Notes: generated by a model not told the origin, from the letters alone. A DNA stretch of 23,125 nt from Candidatus Heimdallarchaeota archaeon (GCA_015522385.1 WAMJ01000299.1:1-23125), one strand, 5' to 3'; counted from the first letter of the stretch, positions 8,187 to 16,245 are shown. Numbers and translations: made by a program.

Positions 8187-9230
8187 TTATCTGTTTGTGA
8201 GTATAAGACGTATGAACAGAAGAATACCAAGAACGGGAAAAAGGATGATATCGATGACCATGACAAAAATGGTCACTGGAGGTAATGCACCGAATAATAT
8301 ACCTACCCCTACGAAGAAAGTGGCAAGTACTGCAAGAGGACGGAGATTCACCACCTCAAGATCTTGGAGGACATCCTTGGAGTCCTTGACGTATCTGAAG
8401 ATGAGGAGAAGGACGAAAATAGCAAAGACAATGATGATGAGATACGGAAGAATGGATACTGGAATACCTTCAGGTCTTAGAGTGAAGAAGGTGAATGTGT
8501 AGAGTAGAACTATGTAACCAACTAGTACTTTCATCCCTTTGTTACCTAAAACCAACGCCTCTTCTGAGATCTGTGATCCCTTGTACTTGTAAATAATCGA
8601 AAGAATAAGGATTGACCCAGTCGTAGCAAGAAACTGGACGGGTATCGCGAAACCGCTGCTCACCATTGACAAAGACGATAGTGATATGATGAAAAACATG
8701 ACAAATATCTGTGTAACAGTACCAAGTCTCTCAAACTTCTGCCAGTATGGGGGAAGCACTCGTCCTCTACCTGAGAACAAGAGTTGGAAAACTGATAGGG
8801 GGAAGATGAAAGAGAAGATTGGGTGGTAGAAGAACACCAGAGTTATAAATTCAAAAACCGCAATACCACCTATTTTTCCAAGGATTGGAGGTGTATCCGA
8901 GTTGTATCCAATCCACAAAACCTTTGTTATAGGAGCTTCGTATAGAGCTAGAAGCATACCCCATAGGTACATATGCCAGATAGAGGTCTTTCCCGATCTC
9001 TTTGCCAAGTTATAGTAGAGGAGCATATGAGAAAGGTAGAGTGGTAGGGTAACAAGCAGAGCGAAGATATCAAGATACCACAACAAACTGGAACCTGCAA
9101 AGACCTCTGCGGTTAGCATGATTAGAGAGCCCATGAAAAGATAACTCCAGAACCGTGAGTATGAGTTTTCCAGAGATTTTTCTTGGTCAACCTTGGACTT
9201 TCTCTTATTTCTTGCCATCTGAATGACCAT
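8187..9230 (-). CDS. orphan ten-helix integral membrane protein
   Basis: 347 residues. I do not recognise the family. A basic, charged N-terminus (residues 6-26) is followed by about ten hydrophobic segments, near 28-48, 52-74, 84-104, 122-150, 172-193, 196-214, 233-251, 258-280, 297-317 and 319-342. There is no ATP-binding or obvious transporter motif. A loop at about 152-170 contains SGRGRVLPPYWQKFERLG. A TATA-like element at 9257-9264 lies 27-34 nt before ATG 9230, inside the end of the upstream gene. The gap to that gene is only 5 bp, so co-transcription is also likely. Its function may relate to the neighbouring surface protein, but that is inference only. Confidence 0.75.
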   Translation of the reverse strand: MVIQMARNKRKSKVDQEKSLENSYSRFWSYLFMGSLIMLTAEVFAGSSLLWYLDIFALLVTLPLYLSHMLLYYNLAKRSGKTSIWHMYLWGMLLALYEAPITKVLWIGYNSDTPPILGKIGGIAVFEFITLVFFYHPIFSFIFPLSVFQLLFSGRGRVLPPYWQKFERLGTVTQIFVMFFIISLSSLSMVSSGFAIPVQFLATTGSILILSIIYKYKGSQISEEALVLGNKGMKVLVGYIVLLYTFTFFTLRPEGIPVSILPYLIIIVFAIFVLLLIFRYVKDSKDVLQDLEVVNLRPLAVLATFFVGVGILFGALPPVTIFVMVIDIILFPVLGILLFIRLILTNR

Positions 9231-9235
9231 ACCTA

Positions 9236-9907
9236 CTAGTCTTTTTGTCTCTTCCGAAATATAGGGAAAATAATCAACGGGAGAAGGAATTCAATCGGAA
9301 GCTGGAGATTGGATTTAGTGGTTTCTCCCCACTCAGAAGGAAGATCAGGCACGGTAACACTAGCAACCTCACCGTTGACTACCTCCATTCGGGTGGTGTA
9401 TGCCTTGCTCAGTTTATTGGAGAATTCGGGGTTTACGCCATACCAGTAGGTAAGATCGTATATCCCGTTTGGGAGGTCTGCCTCCCGGACGTAGTTAAAC
9501 TTTATTCCAAGGAGTAGGTTCTCTTTGTTAAGTCCAGTTTGGTAGACCACCTCGGTCGGAAGTGTCTTGCAGTTCCCATCAGCAGGAACTACCTCGGGTG
9601 ATGCTAATTTGATTTCAGCAGGGGTAAAATTTACTGCTAGCTGCAGCCCACACTCGGTCTCGGTCACAATCCTCTGCCGAGCAGGATACGAGTTCCAAAC
9701 CTCTGCTCTGAATTCGAAGAAAAAGGAGGTAGTGTAGTCCACTGCAACTATACGATCAAAGGTCAGACCAACTATTGCGGTTGAGAGGGTATGTTCTGCC
9801 TCTGTAGCACCGTAAAAATTCACCGTAGAATAGACATTGTCCGTCAGGATAACACTGGTCAGAATGACCACGATTCCTAACATGATAAACCTCTTTCTCT
9901 TGGACAC
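9236..9907 (-). CDS. exported surface protein with C-terminal membrane anchor
   Basis: About 223 residues from the GTG at 9907. The protein then begins with a basic SKRKRF segment and a hydrophobic signal sequence (MLGIVVILTSVILTDNVYS). A beta-rich exported domain with two cysteines (in TECGLQL and GNCKTLP, possibly a disulfide) follows. It ends with a hydrophobic stretch (about residues 200-215) and the tail FRKRQKD, so it is anchored at both ends or, after cleavage, at the C-terminus. The same frame can be read from ATG 10030, but that adds 41 residues of poor signal character. The TATA box at 9930-9939 sits 23-32 nt before GTG 9907, which decides the start for me. No family recognised. Confidence 0.7.
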   Translation of the reverse strand: MSKRKRFIMLGIVVILTSVILTDNVYSTVNFYGATEAEHTLSTAIVGLTFDRIVAVDYTTSFFFEFRAEVWNSYPARQRIVTETECGLQLAVNFTPAEIKLASPEVVPADGNCKTLPTEVVYQTGLNKENLLLGIKFNYVREADLPNGIYDLTYWYGVNPEFSNKLSKAYTTRMEVVNGEVASVTVPDLPSEWGETTKSNLQLPIEFLLPLIIFPIFRKRQKD

Positions 9908-9929
9908 AGTAATTGTTCGCACAGGGATA

Positions 9930-9939
9930 GATAAAAAAC
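9930..9939 (-). promoter_or_regulatory. TATA box deciding the start of the surface-protein gene
   Basis: gttttttatc on the minus strand, 23-32 nt upstream of the GTG at 9907 and downstream of the alternative ATG at 10030. Confidence 0.5.
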
Positions 9940-10041
9940 TAGCGGAGTGGGATATTAATGACATCAATGCTACAGCCACTTTCAGCTTAATTTTTTTGTG
10001 AAGAAAGAAAGAAATAAGATAATTTCCCACCTACCAAAAGG

Positions 10042-10048
10042 TATAAAC
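10042..10048 (+). promoter_or_regulatory. TATA box of the deoxyribosyltransferase-like gene
   Basis: tataaac, 23-29 nt before the GTG start at 10071. No Shine-Dalgarno sequence. Confidence 0.6.
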
Positions 10049-10070
10049 AAACCCTTATACAATTAGACTT

Positions 10071-11096
10071 GTGAGTGACAAAGTTCAGACACTTCTAGAC
10101 GGGTCAAGGGTGTATCTCTCTGGCCCCATGGATTTCATCGGGTCTAGGGTGATTGAGAAGTACCTTGGTTGGAGAAGTGTACTTACACCCATTCTCCAAG
10201 CCCTCAACGTAAATGTCCTCGACCCTTGGAACAAGCCAACGATTCGGGGTCTAGATCCAGATAATGAATACGGAAAGGAGGGGGTAAACAGGGACAAATC
10301 AAGGTATGAGAAGGACTTTTGGACCAATCCAGAGACACGGGCACTCTACGAGACGGAATTCTGGGAAACAGTACACATAGACTTACGGATGACGGACATC
10401 AGTGACTTCATGATAGCATTCGTCCCGACCAACATCTACAGCGTAGGCACAGTTCACGAGATACTCCTGTCCAAACAGCAGAAGAAACCCACTCTACTCG
10501 TCAGCCCGCCCATAACCTTCGACATCTTTCCTGAATTAATGAAGCTGTCAGAGGAGGATCGGAAGAGGTTAAAATATTATGGCATCAAGGAGAATCCACA
10601 AGGATTGCCCTCACAGTGGTACGGAAGAATTGTTGGGGGTCACTACCTCTTCGATGGATTCGGGTGGGAAAGCATCTCCCTTAAATCCAATAATTTCTAC
10701 CCAGATCTTCTTGACGCAGTGATGGAACAAGCGAAGAACAATCCAGAGACCGATCTCGATCAATGGACTAAGGTCAAGCAGTGGCTGGATGACTATACCC
10801 CACTCAGGGAATTACAAGGAGGAGTGCTGGATCACGTGACATTCAAGGGTAACGAAGAAGAACTCTTCTATAAAGAATACAACTCGGACAAGGAGAGAGA
10901 GCATCACTACTTCTGGTACAACAAACCATATACTCCCCGGAGACCGGTTCTCTACCAACTACTAAGCATAGCCAGTGGATACATACCCCCGAAGATCCAG
11001 CTTAACAGCTCCCTTGATATCAACGGTAATCTCGTCCACCATTCAGTCCGTGTGACAGACGATAGCTGGCTCCTCATCTCTTTGGCAGATCAATGA
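10071..11096 (+). CDS. nucleoside 2-deoxyribosyltransferase-fold protein with C-terminal extension
   Basis: 341 residues, GTG start. The N-terminal ~150 residues fit the nucleoside 2-deoxyribosyltransferase superfamily: VYLSGPMDF (14-22) as the first beta-strand and phosphate/sugar loop, VHIDLRMTDISDFMIAF (101-117) with acidic residues at 104, 109 and 112, and GTVHEI (126-131) whose E130 aligns with the catalytic glutamate of the family. Such enzymes cleave or exchange N-glycosidic bonds of nucleosides or nucleotides. The usual protein is about 140-160 residues. Here a long insertion (about 55-97) and a ~190-residue C-terminal extension rich in Trp/Tyr are added, and I cannot assign either. 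The substrate is unknown. It may be a nucleotide-processing enzyme outside the salvage pathway. Confidence 0.72.
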   Translation: MSDKVQTLLDGSRVYLSGPMDFIGSRVIEKYLGWRSVLTPILQALNVNVLDPWNKPTIRGLDPDNEYGKEGVNRDKSRYEKDFWTNPETRALYETEFWETVHIDLRMTDISDFMIAFVPTNIYSVGTVHEILLSKQQKKPTLLVSPPITFDIFPELMKLSEEDRKRLKYYGIKENPQGLPSQWYGRIVGGHYLFDGFGWESISLKSNNFYPDLLDAVMEQAKNNPETDLDQWTKVKQWLDDYTPLRELQGGVLDHVTFKGNEEELFYKEYNSDKEREHHYFWYNKPYTPRRPVLYQLLSIASGYIPPKIQLNSSLDINGNLVHHSVRVTDDSWLLISLADQ

Positions 11097-11376
11097 AGTA
11101 GAAATCCAGATCTATTAAATTCCAGTCATCTTACAGATGAAACTAAATCTATATACTCCCTCCCATTGAATTTTAGAGCATTCACTATCAACCGCTATAC
11201 TCAAATCTAGGTTTGACTACCCTAACTCTAAACCTGAAAAATGGAAGGAAGCGAATGGGTTAAGTGAATGTTCTGAATAAGTCCATAGCTAATTACTCTG
11301 CAGTATTCTTCAAGAATTCATCCACTAGTCTAGCTTCCTAGACTTTATTAATCCACAAACAATCGATACTCTGAAG
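11097..11376. other. 280-nt gap before Sec61-beta
   Basis: No coding frame of note. A TATA-like element ctatatac is at 11149-11156 with no ORF at the usual distance. A weak stem (aggttt at 11209-11214, aaacct at 11230-11235) lies downstream of it. This could be a short untranslated RNA or nothing. The TATA of the Sec61-beta gene is at its right end. Confidence 0.35.
11343..11350 (+). promoter_or_regulatory. TATA box of the Sec61-beta gene
   Basis: ctttatta, 27-34 nt before ATG 11377. Confidence 0.5.
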
Positions 11377-11562
11377 ATGTCTATTCGTAAGAAGAATCGG
11401 AAGAAGGAAAGCGGTGCTATGCCCAGTACCGGTGCAGGTCTCATGAGGTATTTTGATGAGGAGTTGCCTGGAATAAAGATCGGACCAAATGCAGTTCTGG
11501 CCTACACAGGAACCTTGATCCTCGTTGTCCTGCTAGCCAACACCCCCCTCTGGCCCTTCTAG
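11377..11562 (+). CDS. preprotein translocase subunit Sec61-beta (SecG homologue)
   Basis: 61 residues, the usual size for the archaeal subunit. Basic N-terminus (RKKNRKKE), then the family block MPSTGAGLMRYFDEELPGIKIGP at about 15-37, and a single C-terminal helix (about 40-54) that anchors it in the membrane next to SecY. It is the small, non-essential stabilising subunit of the SecYE-beta channel. It stands alone here, as is common in archaea. Recognition rests on the conserved GLMRYFDEE and P-G-I-K-I-G-P segment and is confident. Confidence 0.92.
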   Translation: MSIRKKNRKKESGAMPSTGAGLMRYFDEELPGIKIGPNAVLAYTGTLILVVLLANTPLWPF

Positions 11563-11576
11563 TCCTCTCTGAAATC

Positions 11577-11583
11577 CTTATTA
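11577..11583 (+). promoter_or_regulatory. TATA-like element of the GNAT-like gene
   Basis: cttatta, 23-29 nt before the GTG at 11606. Three overlapping ATGs at 11593-11601 are all out of frame. Confidence 0.45.
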
Positions 11584-11605
11584 GCCTCATTAATGATGAT
11601 GGACT

Positions 11606-12481
11606 GTGGAGATAGTACCATTTGATCCAACACGAGCAAGCCAGATTGTCAAGCAACAGGCAGAGTTGGGTAAATTCGCCACAAAATCATGGAGTTATTT
11701 TTTTCAAACTGGTGCAGAGAGACTCATAGAGATCTATTCCTCTCCTGAATTCGATCCTTCAACTCGGCTGTATGCTATTGAAGAAGAATTGGTGGGGTTC
11801 ATAACCAGTAAAGTACTAGATAAGCGAGGTGAGGATGAACTCTACCTCGGAGACAAAGCAGAGAGAACCGCAAATCTGATGGTTCCGATTTCACACCCTT
11901 ATTCCAAGGGAGTTGATCGGGCTCTACTCGAAGCCGCTCTAGATGTGCTCCGATCGAAAGGTGTAAAGAAGATCGTGTGTAACGTTGGATTTGACTGGGG
12001 CAAGTTAGAGCTCATAGAATCATTTGGATTTGTCAAGTACTCTGACCTATTGATGGAGGCAAAATGTTCGGTCACTGAATTTCCAAGTTATCAGAGGAAT
12101 TGTGTGGATCTTGAGGAAAAGCACATGCAAGAAGCGGCAGAGCTCCTGAGCAAACACCTTGGATACTCCGTAGAAACAGCACTATCCGTGCTGAGCAGTC
12201 CTCCAGAAAGCTACACTATCCGTGGTTCGTTCTGCTTTGTCGATGACGACGTGAAGGGATTTGTGCGAGTGGCGGAGGTGGGAGGTGTTTGGCAAATGGG
12301 ACCAATCTATACAGATGATCTTCTCGTAGCCACATCCCTCTTAGGACGGGTTCGTCAGTTAATGGAGGAAAGAGAAGTGGAATCGATCAGGGTACTTTGC
12401 GGAAAGCAGGGTCGGCACCTCCTCAAGCTCCTGCCCTTCGATTTCGAATCGGTGATTGGAAGCTACCAGCTTGATTTCTAA
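11606..12481 (+). CDS. GNAT-like acetyltransferase, possibly tandem
   Basis: 291 residues, GTG start. The first ~155 residues have a GNAT-like order: VGFITSKV strand near 70-77, LMVPISHPYSKGVDRALLEAALDVLRSKG near 95-123 in the place of the acetyl-CoA loop and helix, then VKKIVCNVGFDWGKLELIESFGFVKY near 124-149, the usual end of a GNAT domain. The classic Q/RxxGxG/A loop is degenerate (HPYSKGVDRAL). The C-terminal ~135 residues (GFVRVAEVGGVWQMGPIYTDD and on) look like a second, more diverged GNAT half. The substrate is unknown. The stop overlaps the convergent Cbf5 stop by 4 bp. Confidence 0.6.
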   Translation: MEIVPFDPTRASQIVKQQAELGKFATKSWSYFFQTGAERLIEIYSSPEFDPSTRLYAIEEELVGFITSKVLDKRGEDELYLGDKAERTANLMVPISHPYSKGVDRALLEAALDVLRSKGVKKIVCNVGFDWGKLELIESFGFVKYSDLLMEAKCSVTEFPSYQRNCVDLEEKHMQEAAELLSKHLGYSVETALSVLSSPPESYTIRGSFCFVDDDVKGFVRVAEVGGVWQMGPIYTDDLLVATSLLGRVRQLMEEREVESIRVLCGKQGRHLLKLLPFDFESVIGSYQLDF

Positions 12482-13437
12482 ACGTAGAGCTCCCTGCTCA
12501 TTACAACTTTCTGTATCTTGAAGACATTACCCTCAATAAAATCATCTACCAAGGCTTCGCCAATACCAATCAACTCTCCTTTCGGAGATTTCGCAGCAAC
12601 AGTCTCCCCCGCGGCGATACCCTTGCTGTATGCAAGCACCCCCTGTACCCCTAGAGCAGTGCCATGACAGACTGATCTGATAGCAGACACATCTACAATA
12701 ACCTCATGAAGGTGGGTGACCATCCTCTCAATCGGTCTAACCACTTGCCTTATTCCCTCCTCTTTCCCCAGCTCCTTGTAGTCCATCCATGCATCGAACA
12801 GGTCATGGAGCGTCACCCTGTCCTCTTCGGAGAAGGTTGCTGTCTGTGTCCTCCTCAACTCTTTCATGAAAGCACCGCAACCCGCGGCTCTTCCCAAGTC
12901 CTCGCACAATGTCCTGATGTACGTTCCCGATTCACAGGTCACGCTGAATAGTACCTGATTGTTAAGCTCATCAAGATGGCGAATCTCATAGATATGCCTT
13001 TTGCGAAGCTTGCGCACCACATTGGACTCGAGCGGTGGAAACTGGTAGATCTCTCCAACAAATGTCTGAAGAAAGTCTTCCCAATTGACATCGATTTCCG
13101 AATTCCGAACCTGCATGTTACAGACATAGGTCTTTGGTAGCTGGAGAAGGGTTTGCAAAATCCTCGTCCCGTCACTGAGGGCGATAGGGAGCAGACCACT
13201 CACCTGCGGATCCAAGGTTCCAGAGTGTCCAGCCTTCTTTATCCCCAAGATCCTCTTGACCATAGACACCACGTCGTGAGATGTAGGTCCCGCTGGTTTA
13301 TCGAGGTTGATGACCCCTAATCTCATATGGAGATCGATCGGTCTCTCATCGGGGAAGAACCCCCTTGTGTCCCCCTGCTGCCTCTCAATAGCATCTCTGT
13401 TTCTATACACAAGGTTCGATTCAGAATACGGGATCAT
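12478..13437 (-). CDS. cbf5: H/ACA RNP pseudouridine synthase Cbf5 (TruB family)
   Basis: 319 residues. It is the catalytic subunit of archaeal H/ACA guide RNPs that isomerise uridine in rRNA, and may also make tRNA Psi55. Visible features are GVINLDKPAGPTSHDVV (41-57), the catalytic GHSGTLDP with D76, SGLLPIALSDGTRI, the FPPLESNVVRKLRKRHIYEI region, CESGTYIRTLCEDLG, and a C-terminal PUA domain from about residue 230 containing HLHEVIVDVSAI and GIAAGETVAAKSPKGELIGIG. The N-terminal extension before residue 40 and the absence of a bacterial TruB insertion point to Cbf5. The other H/ACA proteins (Nop10, Gar1, L7Ae) are not in the window. A TATA at 13462-13469 lies 25-32 nt upstream of the ATG. 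Confidence 0.95.
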   Translation of the reverse strand: MIPYSESNLVYRNRDAIERQQGDTRGFFPDERPIDLHMRLGVINLDKPAGPTSHDVVSMVKRILGIKKAGHSGTLDPQVSGLLPIALSDGTRILQTLLQLPKTYVCNMQVRNSEIDVNWEDFLQTFVGEIYQFPPLESNVVRKLRKRHIYEIRHLDELNNQVLFSVTCESGTYIRTLCEDLGRAAGCGAFMKELRRTQTATFSEEDRVTLHDLFDAWMDYKELGKEEGIRQVVRPIERMVTHLHEVIVDVSAIRSVCHGTALGVQGVLAYSKGIAAGETVAAKSPKGELIGIGEALVDDFIEGNVFKIQKVVMSRELYV

Positions 13438-13461
13438 TCTACACTGACTGCGGTCACTTGG

Positions 13462-13469
13462 ATATTATA
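13462..13469 (-). promoter_or_regulatory. TATA box of the cbf5 gene
   Basis: tataatat on the minus strand, 25-32 nt before ATG 13437, in the 39-nt gap after the winged-helix gene. It shows cbf5 can be transcribed independently of that operon. Confidence 0.5.
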
Positions 13470-13476
13470 GTCTTGC

Positions 13477-13941
13477 CTAAGATCCCGCTTCCTGCCTCAT
13501 CAGAACAGCGTGCACCTTCATTTTTTGCTCCTTATACTCCTCCTCCCGCTCAAGGTGTATGTCTACCTGGACAATGACATCTGAGTTATTGAGGGGGTCA
13601 CCTCCGCTGACAGAGATAATCTCGGTTATAAGCTCCGTTATCCTTTTACGATTCGAGTCGTTGGGGATAATGGTGATCCTTTTCGGTCTTACCTTGGGCT
13701 TTATCTCATCATCATCCTCCACAATCCGGTAGGTCTTCTCCCGTGAACCTTTGAATTCACCTCTGATCACACCCTCCCTCTCGAGAGCATTGAGGTGATG
13801 GTAGAGCTTTAGTCTATTCACACCCAAGGCTTGTGAGAGACCATTTACCGTGATGACCCCCTCTGCAATGTTCTCCACTAACCTCTTGCGGATCGGATTG
13901 TCAAACGTTTTCCCTCCTGAACGGTAAACGGACTTCTTCAC
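13477..13941 (-). CDS. winged-helix transcription regulator (ArsR-like)
   Basis: 154 residues, GTG start. Residues about 14-72 form a winged helix-turn-helix: NPIRKRLVENIAEGVITVNGLSQALGV then the recognition helix NRLKLYHHLNALEREGVI and a wing ending in KTYRIVED, close to ArsR/HTH_20 regulators. A basic linker (KPKVRPKR, 81-88) leads to a C-terminal alpha-beta segment of unknown role. No cysteine metal site is visible. The GTG overlaps the stop of the upstream gene (GTGA, 4 nt), so the two are translationally coupled and likely work together, possibly with autoregulation. Confidence 0.78.
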   Translation of the reverse strand: MKKSVYRSGGKTFDNPIRKRLVENIAEGVITVNGLSQALGVNRLKLYHHLNALEREGVIRGEFKGSREKTYRIVEDDDEIKPKVRPKRITIIPNDSNRKRITELITEIISVSGGDPLNNSDVIVQVDIHLEREEEYKEQKMKVHAVLMRQEAGS

Positions 13942-14903
13942 TTCTTCTTCCCCTTGAATTTCTTCTTCTGGTTGAGGATTGCTCTGGAAGCAAATTCTAC
14001 GGTACTGCTTGCAGACTGCATCTCACCGTAGCTGATTTCCATTTCATCTAACTCTTCAGCAACAGCTTGGTAAGCAGCAGGATTAGCAAGTTTCTCCTTG
14101 AGGTACTCCTCCTTTGCCATAGACTGCTTCTGATCCCTTGTCTCGGTTCGCTGGAGGTAGAGGTGGCTAATCATGTGATAGACTACTCCCTTACCCCACT
14201 CAAAGCGTATCATGACAGGGTTGGCGTTGTACTTCTCACCCAGTTCCTTAGATCGGATGAGCACCTTGACCTTCTCTTTGTTCAGGATCTCAATTGGGTA
14301 AGAACTTCCCTCAAGCCACCATACAGGGTCGGACTTCTCGTCCAAGAACCCCTTGACCAGCTCGTCCTCCCCGTCAATAAGCTCGATCCTGACAACCTCA
14401 TCCGAAGTAGGTTGTCCATTGAATTTCACCATCTCTGGGAATGCAGGCTCCAAGACATGCTTGAGACCCCAGTCAGTGGTGATTAGCTGACCTCCTTGTT
14501 CCACAAAAGTTCTGAGTTTTCTGGCTGCTGTCAGGTCAAATGCAGAGGGACAGTTCACGAACACGGTCTGATCTGGCCTGAGCTGTATTGAGTTCAGCTC
14601 GTAGTGTTCAACCATCTTAAAAGGCATATTAAGGTGGGTGAGCACATGGTGAATATGATCATACACCCCCATGATAACAATAATATCCGAGTCGTCAAGG
14701 TTCTCGATAATCCGAATGTTCTCCCTGTCCTCGTCCTCCAACCGAGTGTAAACCAGCTTCTTACTGGCCTTGTATGCCATATTCATCCTCTTGTCCCCTG
14801 GTGCCTCCTCCATCTCTTCAAATGTTACATTCTTCTTTGTTTTAGCTATTTTCTTCTTCATTTTGATTTCTCCGTTGTTTAGTTCTCCCTCAATAATTAA
14901 CAT
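13938..14903 (-). CDS. GATase-like fold protein (DUF4350/ThuA-like) with lysine-rich ends
   Basis: 321 residues. The core (about 70-255) reads as a class I glutamine amidotransferase-like Rossmann fold: DDSDIIVIMG, then PDQTVFVNCPSAFDLTAARKLRTFVEQGGQLITTDW (110-145) and the closing RFEWGKGVVYHMISHLYLQ (233-251). C118 and H247 fall near where a nucleophile and histidine could sit, but many relatives of this fold are not enzymes. Both ends are strongly basic (KMKKKIAKTKKN at 14-25 and KKKFKGKKK at 313-321), unusual for the fold and suggestive of nucleic acid or membrane-surface contact. It is followed, with a 4-nt overlap, by a winged-helix regulator. A TATA-like element at 14928-14935 (25-32 nt upstream) supports ATG 14903. 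A second start at 14861 (residue 15) has a GGAG before it. Confidence 0.6.
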   Translation of the reverse strand: MLIIEGELNNGEIKMKKKIAKTKKNVTFEEMEEAPGDKRMNMAYKASKKLVYTRLEDEDRENIRIIENLDDSDIIVIMGVYDHIHHVLTHLNMPFKMVEHYELNSIQLRPDQTVFVNCPSAFDLTAARKLRTFVEQGGQLITTDWGLKHVLEPAFPEMVKFNGQPTSDEVVRIELIDGEDELVKGFLDEKSDPVWWLEGSSYPIEILNKEKVKVLIRSKELGEKYNANPVMIRFEWGKGVVYHMISHLYLQRTETRDQKQSMAKEEYLKEKLANPAAYQAVAEELDEMEISYGEMQSASSTVEFASRAILNQKKKFKGKKK

Positions 14904-14927
14904 GATAATTAAGTATTAAGTAAGACC

Positions 14928-14935
14928 TTAATATT
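14928..14935 (-). promoter_or_regulatory. TATA-like element of the GATase-like/winged-helix operon
   Basis: aatattaa on the minus strand, 25-32 nt before ATG 14903. A second A/T element (tatttaaat, 14952-14960) lies farther up. Confidence 0.4.
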
Positions 14936-15054
14936 CATGTATATGACTAAGTATTTAAATCTAATCAAATATGATTTCGTGGATTCTGTTATAAATTCAA
15001 GCAATTCAATCAGAACTATCATTGAAGAATTAATACACTAGCGGACAAAATTAA

Positions 15055-16245
15055 TCAATTTGGTTTAAAGTATTTAGACCTTCTCAGAAGCACATTCAAG
15101 ATTATCATTAGAGTACTGATCAAAACAACCTCTAGAAGAAATACAGGGACGTCAGGAACTGGAAATGACTCCGTATCAAGTACAGGCACAAGATAGTTGA
15201 GAATTGGTATGTTGAAAAATGGAAATAGTATATATATGAATCCTAGGATTGGTAGCAAAAGAAGGCCAGCATATCTTTCCTTTATCAAATCTGTGACTAG
15301 AATCTGGGTGTAAATAAAAAGGTATGAAGTCAATAATAATAAAATCAAGACAATCGAATATATCGTGATATTATTTGTTATTCCAGCAAATTCCCTTGCT
15401 TCCATGATACTGATTACTGATACATTTAGAACCATAAATGTAATAATTGCTAGATGAACTAAAGTCCGAGAAACGTATTGCTTTAATGGATCTATCGGTA
15501 GGGTTGAATAGATCGCTACACCATCAGTATCCTTACGTCTATTGACGGATAACATTACAAGAAACGCTAAGAGAATTAATCGGAAATTGATGAAAAAATC
15601 ACTATATGCAGTATACGCATGAACCATTGTAGAATATTCTAATTCCTGAGAAGATATAGATTTTGAGAAATATGCTTCACTATATCCATGATTAAAAAAC
15701 AAGGAGTACATAAGCATAGCTCCAAGTATTGCTAGGCTGTTGATGCTGTTTATCTCGTCTTTGATATAAGAAGAAAAGATCGATTTTTGATATGCTATTT
15801 CACTTATCAATGAAATCATAATGAAAATGATTGTCATGATTAGTGATAGATATACTCCTGTCCCCATACCGGTCAATGATATTTTTAAAGATGCAAGGGC
15901 ATCAATCGTTGAAATGATGTAGAGTGAGATTTCACGCGAAGATTCAAATGGAAGTGAAATAGTTTTATCTTCTGAAATTCTGAATTTTAACTCTATACCT
16001 TTTGATTTATCTTGATATGAAATTATCAATGTAAAATCTCCAACAACATTGGATATTTCCACCAATAGAGATTGACCTTCAGAGATATGCGTCTTCAGTG
16101 CAATGTCCTCTCCACTCTTGAGGTTGATGCTACGCGTTATTTGATTAGGTCCTGACAAATTGCTTGATATTGCAAGAATTAAGACGAGGGAGTATACTAG
16201 CATGATTCTTGAGAACTGATTGATTTTTGGTAAGAAGCTCTGCAT
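15055..16245 (-). CDS. ABC-2-like permease B with exported N-terminal domain
   Basis: About 396 residues from ATG 16245 (a TTG at 16248 adds one). An N-terminal hydrophobic helix (about 13-31) is followed by a ~95-residue exported beta-type domain (to about 125) and then about seven hydrophobic helices, starting near residue 130. No family motif is recognised. The assignment as an ABC transporter membrane subunit rests on its position after an ABC ATPase and its helix pattern. Its layout is the same as that of the upstream permease A, so the two probably pair with the ATPase as a heterodimer. ATG 16245 overlaps the TGA of permease A by one base. The region is A+T rich. Confidence 0.7.
   Translation of the reverse strand: MQSFLPKINQFSRIMLVYSLVLILAISSNLSGPNQITRSINLKSGEDIALKTHISEGQSLLVEISNVVGDFTLIISYQDKSKGIELKFRISEDKTISLPFESSREISLYIISTIDALASLKISLTGMGTGVYLSLIMTIIFIMISLISEIAYQKSIFSSYIKDEINSINSLAILGAMLMYSLFFNHGYSEAYFSKSISSQELEYSTMVHAYTAYSDFFINFRLILLAFLVMLSVNRRKDTDGVAIYSTLPIDPLKQYVSRTLVHLAIITFMVLNVSVISIMEAREFAGITNNITIYSIVLILLLLTSYLFIYTQILVTDLIKERYAGLLLLPILGFIYILFPFFNIPILNYLVPVLDTESFPVPDVPVFLLEVVLISTLMIILNVLLRRSKYFKPN

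Noticed and set aside
11209..11235. Stem-loop in the gap before Sec61-beta as a terminator or guide RNA
   Set aside because: Only six base pairs with a 15-nt loop and no recognisable C/D, H/ACA or T-tract signals.
13405..13435. ggttcgattc resembling a tRNA T-arm
   Set aside because: It is inside the cbf5 coding sequence and no acceptor stem or anticodon arm can be drawn around it.
14904..15054. Possible repeats or attachment site at the left edge of the A+T-rich block
   Set aside because: I found no direct repeat shared with the right edge at 19113-19217, no tRNA end and no integrase gene.
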